DNA from: Actinacidiphila glaucinigra
GTDB taxonomy: Bacteria; Actinomycetota; Actinomycetes; Streptomycetales; Streptomycetaceae
DNA: 64,000 nt
Assembly (NCBI RefSeq): GCF_900188405.1
Contig: NZ_FZOF01000016.1
Span: 1 to 64,000, forward strand
Reading direction: 5' to 3'
The notes under the pieces were generated by a model that saw only the letters and a list, made by a program, of their open reading frames with translations, made no database searches and was not told the origin of the DNA. The number at the start of each line of letters is the position of its first letter. Positions within the stretch are counted from its first letter, which is position 1. A program made the translations under genes and the position numbers. Of the stretch, positions 59,104-64,000 are shown in pieces.

Positions 59104-61886
59104 CCGCCACGCACGAGGGCACCTTCGAGGCGCTGCGCGGCCAGCTCCGCGAAGCGGCCACGACGTTCGCCGACGGGCCCGACGCCCTGGAGGGCATCCT
59201 GCTCGGCATGGTTGACGACGTCGACCGCGCGGTGCGCGAGCCGCTGGAGGTCTTCCCGGTCTGCCACCATTCGCCCGCCTCGGCGGTCGCGATGGCGCGC
59301 CGCCTGCGCGAGAAGCAGCCGAAGGTCGTGTACCTGGAGCTGTGCGAGGACATGACGCCGCTGCTGACCGAGCTGCGCAACTGCCGGCTGCCGGTGGCGG
59401 TCCAGGCGTACGCGAGCGAGGCCGACGGCTTCCCCGCCGACTGGGCCCCACTGTCGGTGGTCGCCCCGATCACCGAGGCCTCTGCGGAGTACCAGGCCAT
59501 CGCCTACGCGCTGGACACGCCGGGCGTGGAGCTCGTCCTGGTCGACCGCTCCTCCGACCACGTCTTCCAGTGGGACGCCCGCGCCGAGCGGCCCGACGCG
59601 CCGGACGACCCGGACGCGCCGCCCGCCGAGGAGGAGGCGGCGCTGCACGGCGACGCGGTCGGCGTGGAGATCGGTGACCTGCGGCCGCGCTTTGCCGAAC
59701 TGGAGGAGCACCTGCTGCGCCACGGCCGGGTGCGGCACTGGTCGGAGTGGTGGCACCAGTACGTCGAGCTGCCGCTCGGCGACGCCGACCACGACACGTA
59801 CCGCCAGGTGATGTTCCTCATCGGCAGCCTCTTCCGGCGCCTCGCCCCCGGCGACCCGCACCGGGTGCGCGTGGACGAGGACCGGGAGCGCCACATGTGG
59901 ACCCGGATGCGCGAGCACCTGGCAGCAACGGGCACCGACCCGGCGGACTGTGTGTACGTCTGCGGTGCCTTCCACGCCGCCAGCCGGGTCGCCGAGTTCG
60001 GCGTGGACGGCACCGACACGTTCGAGATCAGCCCGCGCAGCGCCACCAAGTGGCTGCACGGCCTGATCCCGTCCAGCCACGCGGCGATCGAGGCGCAGTT
60101 CGGCCTCGCCGCGGGCTCGGTGTCGATCGCGGCGACGCAGTGGACGAAGAACCTCAAGCGGACGCGGGTCAAGCCGTACCGCCTGACGGGCCAGGCGGGC
60201 GCGAAGAAGGCGGCGCCCGTCAAGACCTTGCCACCCGCCCCTCAGGCTGCGGCGGCCGACCAGCTGACCGGCTTCCTGCAGCGCCCGCCCGTCCTCGACA
60301 AGTTGGACGAGGCCGAACTGCTGGGCTGGTCGGTGGACATCGTGCGCGCCGCCCGGCGCAACGGCTATCTCGCCTCGACGGCCGACGCGATCGCCGTGTT
60401 CGAGACGTCGATCCTGCTGGCGGGGATGCGGGACCGGGCCAAGCCCACGCCGTACGACTTCCAGGACGCGGCGGTCACGTGCATCGAGAAGGACGCGGTG
60501 CCCGGCAGGCGCGACGTGCGCCGGATCGTCGAGATCATGATGGGCGGCGACCGGATCGGCCAGGTCGGCTACGACGCCCTGCCGCCCCTCGCCCGCGACG
60601 TCCACGACCGCCTCGCACCGCTGAACCTCAAGCTGCAGCAGCGCGGGGTGCAGCGGGCGTTGCTCGACATCGCCGGCCGGCCGGAACTCGGCCCGTGCTC
60701 CGACGTGCTGTGGATGCTGCGCCGGCTGATGCCCGAGGGCACCGCCCGGCCGATCATGGGCGAGCGGAAGCTCGGCGAGCGCCCGATCCAGGAGTCCTGG
60801 GACCTGGCGCTCGGCACGCACCAGAGGGCGCTGATCGAGCTCGGGTACGAGGGCGTCAGCATCGAGCAGGTCCTGGAACAGCGCCTGCGCCGCCGGGCGT
60901 ACGACCCGAAGGCCACCGCGGCGACCGTCCTGGAAACCGTCGAGGACGCCACCCTCTACCTGAACAGCCGCCGCCTCGCAGAGGAACTCGGCACGCGCGC
61001 CTTGGAGGTGCTGTCGGCCGAGCGCACGGTGGACGGCGCACCGGAGGTGCTGCGCCGCGTACGCCGGCTCCTCGCGTACTACCGCACGAGCGAACCGACG
61101 CTGCCGTCGTGGATCGAGTCCTTCACCAAGACCGGGTACGCGCACTACTGCACCCTGCTGCCGACGGCGTTCACCGACGAGGACGCCACGGTCCGCCAGG
61201 TGGCGGCGATGCTGGGCTTCCTGTTCAGCATGGAGACCCTGGCGCTGTCGCTGGGCTGCGACCGGACCCAGCTGGAACTGGCGGTGGCGCAGTCCCACCC
61301 GCAGGACCCGTCGAAGACGGCGCTGCTGTGGGCGGCCCAGGTCCATCTGGGCACCATGACCCGCACGGAACTGCGGGCCAAGTGCGACGAGTTGCTGGCC
61401 AACCCGATGGTGGTCCCCGCGTACCCGCGCTACCTCAGCGGATTGCTGCACGCCTTGGAACCGGTCCCGGGCCTGGCGGACGTGGTGGTGGAAGCCGTCT
61501 CGAAGGCGTTCGGCCGTTTGCCGGACCAGGTCCTGCTGCCGTGGCTCCCGACCCTGATCACGAGCCTGCGCGCGGGCGGCACGGAACTGGCCCCCCTCCT
61601 GATCCGCGAGGCGGGCCGCATGTTCCCGGGCCGCCTCCCCGCCCTGGACGCGTGGATCCCCCCGTGGAAGGCCGAACCGGCGCCGCCGGTCCTGGCGCCC
61701 CGCAAGCAATCCGTCCGCGGCGCCACCCTCCTCACCGCCCACCCGGCAACGACCGACGCACTGGCCCACCTCCTGGGCTGCGACGACCCCTGGACCACGG
61801 CGGCCCCGGAGCCGGCGGGCGCGGCCCTGCTCGACCGTTATCCGACTACAGCTGAGGCACTGGAGGCGTTGTTGGTCAGGGCATGA
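59100..61886 (+). CDS. DUF5682-family large protein of MoxR-vWA operon
   Basis: A 928-residue cytoplasmic protein that begins at ATG 59100 inside the MoxR stop. The N-terminal domain (about 45-330) has the DUF5682 features FPVCHHSPAS and YLELCEDM, related to the EreA/ChaN/TIKI-like fold with paired His and Glu residues that could bind metal; further HWSEWWHQYVE and VCGAFHAASR segments look catalytic. The long C-terminal part is helical and repeat-like, suited to protein contacts. It resembles YehM-type proteins. Reaction and substrate are unknown. It is the last gene of the operon, which ends at a strong stem-loop. Confidence 0.8.
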   Translation: MTATHEGTFEALRGQLREAATTFADGPDALEGILLGMVDDVDRAVREPLEVFPVCHHSPASAVAMARRLREKQPKVVYLELCEDMTPLLTELRNCRLPVAVQAYASEADGFPADWAPLSVVAPITEASAEYQAIAYALDTPGVELVLVDRSSDHVFQWDARAERPDAPDDPDAPPAEEEAALHGDAVGVEIGDLRPRFAELEEHLLRHGRVRHWSEWWHQYVELPLGDADHDTYRQVMFLIGSLFRRLAPGDPHRVRVDEDRERHMWTRMREHLAATGTDPADCVYVCGAFHAASRVAEFGVDGTDTFEISPRSATKWLHGLIPSSHAAIEAQFGLAAGSVSIAATQWTKNLKRTRVKPYRLTGQAGAKKAAPVKTLPPAPQAAAADQLTGFLQRPPVLDKLDEAELLGWSVDIVRAARRNGYLASTADAIAVFETSILLAGMRDRAKPTPYDFQDAAVTCIEKDAVPGRRDVRRIVEIMMGGDRIGQVGYDALPPLARDVHDRLAPLNLKLQQRGVQRALLDIAGRPELGPCSDVLWMLRRLMPEGTARPIMGERKLGERPIQESWDLALGTHQRALIELGYEGVSIEQVLEQRLRRRAYDPKATAATVLETVEDATLYLNSRRLAEELGTRALEVLSAERTVDGAPEVLRRVRRLLAYYRTSEPTLPSWIESFTKTGYAHYCTLLPTAFTDEDATVRQVAAMLGFLFSMETLALSLGCDRTQLELAVAQSHPQDPSKTALLWAAQVHLGTMTRTELRAKCDELLANPMVVPAYPRYLSGLLHALEPVPGLADVVVEAVSKAFGRLPDQVLLPWLPTLITSLRAGGTELAPLLIREAGRMFPGRLPALDAWIPPWKAEPAPPVLAPRKQSVRGATLLTAHPATTDALAHLLGCDDPWTTAAPEPAGAALLDRYPTTAEALEALLVRA

Positions 61887-62027
61887 GATCGGGGACATGG
61901 ACAGGCCCGGCGCGCGGGGATGGGTTCCGTACTCGCCGGAACCGGTTCGGTCCGCCCGCTGCTCCCGGTACTCCGGCGTGGCGGTCCCGGACTGGGCCGC
62001 GCCGGAAGCCGACCGGGACCGTTTCTG

Positions 62028-62063
62028 CCGCCTGGCGCGCTCCCGCAGAAGCGCGCCAGGCGG
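62028..62063. terminator. Bidirectional terminator after the MoxR-vWA operon
   Basis: A perfect 14-bp stem, CCGCCTGGCGCGCT (62028-62041) with AGCGCGCCAGGCGG (62050-62063), has an eight-base loop. It lies between the plus-strand operon and the minus-strand membrane protein gene. Confidence 0.85.
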
Positions 62064-62090
62064 GGTGGCGGTCCCGCCGCCGACTCCCCC

Positions 62091-62816
62091 TCAGGCGGCG
62101 GGCGGGACCTGGGCAGTGGCTCGGGTCGCCCGCAGGGCGTACCCGGAGATGAGGACCATGGTGGCCGTGGCGGGCAGCGCGACCAGGACTCCCGCGAGAC
62201 CACTGCTGATCACGAAGCCGGCGAGCGTGCCGATGAAGAAGATCACCGGGATCCAGCGCGGCACGGCGCGGCCGCGCCACAGGGCGACGGCGATCAGCGC
62301 CATCGCGATGATGCCGCAGAGGGCTCCGGGGGTCACCAGGGCGGTGAAGCGCCAGGTGTGGTCGTTGGCGTGGTCCACGAAGGCCCGGCCGGCCGCCGGG
62401 TCGAGAACGGCAGGGTCGGTGGCGTAGCCGTACAGCACCGCGATCGAGGCGAGGCCGGCGCTGAGCAGCGCACCCGACAGGACCGACAGGACCGCTCCCA
62501 CCCGGGCCAGCACGCTGCCCCGGGTGCGTACCAGCAGACAGACCGCGAAGGCGGTACCGGTGGTCAGCAGGGCCTGACCGATGCCGCCGAAGGCGGTGAG
62601 AGCCCAGAAGCGGTCGGGGTGCCCGGCGATCTCCTGGAAGGCGAAGCCGTGGCTCGGATCCCCGTTCGGGGTGAACCCCGTGAGCAGCAGGCTGAGCGCG
62701 TTGCCCACCACGACGAGACCAAGGGCGGCCACGGCGAGCGGGCGCAGGAAGGACCGCGTTTCTGCGGGGACGGAGGCGGTGGTCTGCGGGACCAGGAGTG
62801 CGGGCTGATCGGACAT
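62091..62816 (-). CDS. Multi-helix membrane protein, unknown function
   Basis: A 241-residue integral membrane protein with about six to seven hydrophobic segments (LAVAALGLVVVGNALSLLL, ALTAFGGIGQALLTTGTAFAVCLLV, a VLSGALLSAGLASIAVLYGY stretch, ALCGIIAMALIAVAL, IPVIFFIGTLAGFVI, GVLVALPATATMVL). The start ATG 62816 follows GGGGGAGA. No family is certain; it could belong to small permease or DUF998-like groups. It diverges from a sensor gene across 220 bases. Confidence 0.8.
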   Translation of the reverse strand: MSDQPALLVPQTTASVPAETRSFLRPLAVAALGLVVVGNALSLLLTGFTPNGDPSHGFAFQEIAGHPDRFWALTAFGGIGQALLTTGTAFAVCLLVRTRGSVLARVGAVLSVLSGALLSAGLASIAVLYGYATDPAVLDPAAGRAFVDHANDHTWRFTALVTPGALCGIIAMALIAVALWRGRAVPRWIPVIFFIGTLAGFVISSGLAGVLVALPATATMVLISGYALRATRATAQVPPAA

Positions 62817-63035
62817 GACGGTCTCCCCCTTGAGCGATGGACTCTGCGATGCCTCGTGGCGTTCCGACACCTCTCCGGCCGTGGACGGGTGTTCCGGGAC
62901 GGCGATGAAGAGAGCGTGCGTGTGGAGCCTCCACGCTGGCAGCGCCGGCCCGGCGCGCACATCGGTGCGGGCACGGGAGACGCTCCGCGTGTCAGCACGG
63001 ATGACGAGGACCGCCTCCGCCTCTACCGTTGGTCC

Positions 63036-64000
63036 ATGCCATGGCCCCGCCGAGTCTCGTTGGCCGTCGCGCTGTTGACCGCAGGAAGTGTCGTGGCGGT
63101 CTGCGCTCTGACTCCCCTTGCCGCCGTGTCCGCCGGCCAAGTCATGGACCTCGTGATGTCCGTGGCCGCCGGCGTGCTGGCCACGTTCCTGGGCCTGTTC
63201 GTCTCGCGCCGGCGCCCCGCCAACCCGGTCGGCCCGCTGCTTGGTCTCGTCGGGCTGGCACCGCCGTTGGTCATGCTGACCGACACCTATGACCATGTGA
63301 ACCTCTCCCGGCCACTGCCCGGCGCCGAGGCGATCCATCAGCTCGCGGCCGGGCTGTGGACGATCTGGTACGTGCCGGTCCTGCTGCTGATGCTGGTCTT
63401 TCCCAGCGGACGGCTGCCATCGGGCCGTTTTCCGCGTCTGGTGCTGTACGGGGTGCTGAGCGACACGCTTGTTTTCAACGTGACGGCCGTCATGGACCCC
63501 ACGCGGTACATGCCGCCGTTCGAGGACTACGGGCATCCCCTGCCCACGCTGCCCGAGTCCGCGGTCTGGATGTCCTTCCTGGCGCTCGGGCTGTTCATGG
63601 TCCTGCTCGTCTGCGCGGGCCTGGTCATGCGCGGCCGCTACCGTGCGGCGGGCCCCGTCGAGCGGGCGCAGTTGAAGTGGTTCGCGCTCGGTGCCGTCGC
63701 GCTGCCCGGCACGTTGCTCCTGTGCTGGACGGACTACCTGCTCTTCGGGCACGTCGGCGTCCTGATCTGGGTGGGCTTGATCTCGCTCTGTCTCGGGGTG
63801 CCCTCGCTCGCCGCGCTCGCCATCCTGCGTCACGATCTGTACGACGTGGACCGCGCCACCAGCGCCGTCGTCACCTGGGGCCTGGTGACCGCCGGGCTGC
63901 TCGCGGTCTACAGTGCCGCGTCCTTCACCGGCGGCCTCGCGCTGGGGCGGGGCAGCGCGATGGCGGCTTCTGCGGTGACGGCGCTGGTCGCCGTCGTACT
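63036..64000 (+). CDS. Membrane sensor, probably NarL-type histidine kinase (3' partial)
   Basis: The frame opens at ATG 63036 and runs off the right edge without a stop. About 320 residues are seen, containing several membrane helices (VALLTAGSVVAVCALTPL, VMSVAAGVLATFLGLFV, LLGLVGLAPPLVML, an IWYVPVLLLMLVFPSGRLPSGRF segment, and more near 63580-63700 and 63760-63830). The FPSGRLPSGRF motif and RRRPANPVGPLL resemble the N-terminal sensor part of many Streptomyces histidine kinases, which end with a DHp/HATPase catalytic part. That part would lie beyond the window, so the kinase call is an inference. Confidence 0.7.
   Translation, partial: MPWPRRVSLAVALLTAGSVVAVCALTPLAAVSAGQVMDLVMSVAAGVLATFLGLFVSRRRPANPVGPLLGLVGLAPPLVMLTDTYDHVNLSRPLPGAEAIHQLAAGLWTIWYVPVLLLMLVFPSGRLPSGRFPRLVLYGVLSDTLVFNVTAVMDPTRYMPPFEDYGHPLPTLPESAVWMSFLALGLFMVLLVCAGLVMRGRYRAAGPVERAQLKWFALGAVALPGTLLLCWTDYLLFGHVGVLIWVGLISLCLGVPSLAALAILRHDLYDVDRATSAVVTWGLVTAGLLAVYSAASFTGGLALGRGSAMAASAVTALVAVV

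Noticed and set aside
57879..61898. A 1,339-codon minus-strand open frame across the MoxR and DUF5682 genes
   Set aside because: It mirrors recognised genes and lacks any domain or ribosome site; it also spans the terminator area.

Overview
The window looks like a Streptomyces (or close actinomycete) chromosome. Coding DNA is very GC-rich with G or C in almost every third codon position, GTG and even TTG starts are used, many genes overlap as ATGA or GTGA, and the families present (PadR-ABC, csp-DEAD helicase, secreted RHS and M4 proteins) are typical of streptomycetes. No tRNA, rRNA or CRISPR array was seen.

Region 1 (about 1-27.8 kb) is a large oxalate-use locus. It holds two CoA-transferases of the formyl-CoA:oxalate type (one cut by the window start), oxalyl-CoA decarboxylase, a likely oxalyl-CoA synthetase, a four-subunit NAD-dependent molybdenum formate dehydrogenase (FdsGBAD type), an OxlT-like MFS carrier, a beta-carbonic anhydrase, a PanE-like reductase that may be an oxalyl-CoA reductase, and the proton-pumping transhydrogenase PntAB. 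A coherent pathway follows. Oxalate enters, is activated by ligase or CoA transfer, and is decarboxylated to formyl-CoA. The formate released is oxidised to CO2 and NADH, PntAB turns NADH into NADPH, and the PanE-like enzyme may reduce oxalyl-CoA for assimilation. Two paralogous FadR-type GntR regulators and one LysR regulator lie inside the locus. I find a repeated GntR-like operator (core CTGTATGCAG) in five promoters of the locus plus one 20 kb away before a PAS-domain gene. A LysR-type box (ATAG-N7-CTAT) lies between the ligase and decarboxylase genes, with a related copy before the carbonic anhydrase. A cold-shock gene with a DEAD-box helicase, and a PadR-controlled drug-type ABC exporter, sit in the middle as apparently unrelated housekeeping or accessory genes.

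Region 2 (28.1-41.3 kb) is a surface/toxin locus: a secreted VCBS/DNRLRE protein diverging from a 2,688-residue RHS protein that ends in a self-cleaving Hint domain and a deaminase-like toxin tip, followed by a candidate immunity gene and about 0.9 kb of decayed DNA with an IS3-family transposase remnant.

Region 3 (41.3-54.2 kb) holds a PAS protein, a secreted M4 metalloprotease with a P domain, an XPB/Ssl2-type helicase-associated protein, two small membrane proteins, an MBL-fold hydrolase, a mercuric-reductase-like flavoprotein diverging from an AraC regulator, and a pnuC-nadR salvage pair.

Region 4 (54.5-61.9 kb) is a tight five-gene operon of SWIM zinc protein, unknown protein, vWA protein, MoxR AAA+ ATPase and DUF5682 protein. 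It is a MoxR-vWA system of unknown function, and together with the RHS toxin locus it is the best candidate for new biology. The window closes with a membrane protein and a truncated membrane sensor gene.
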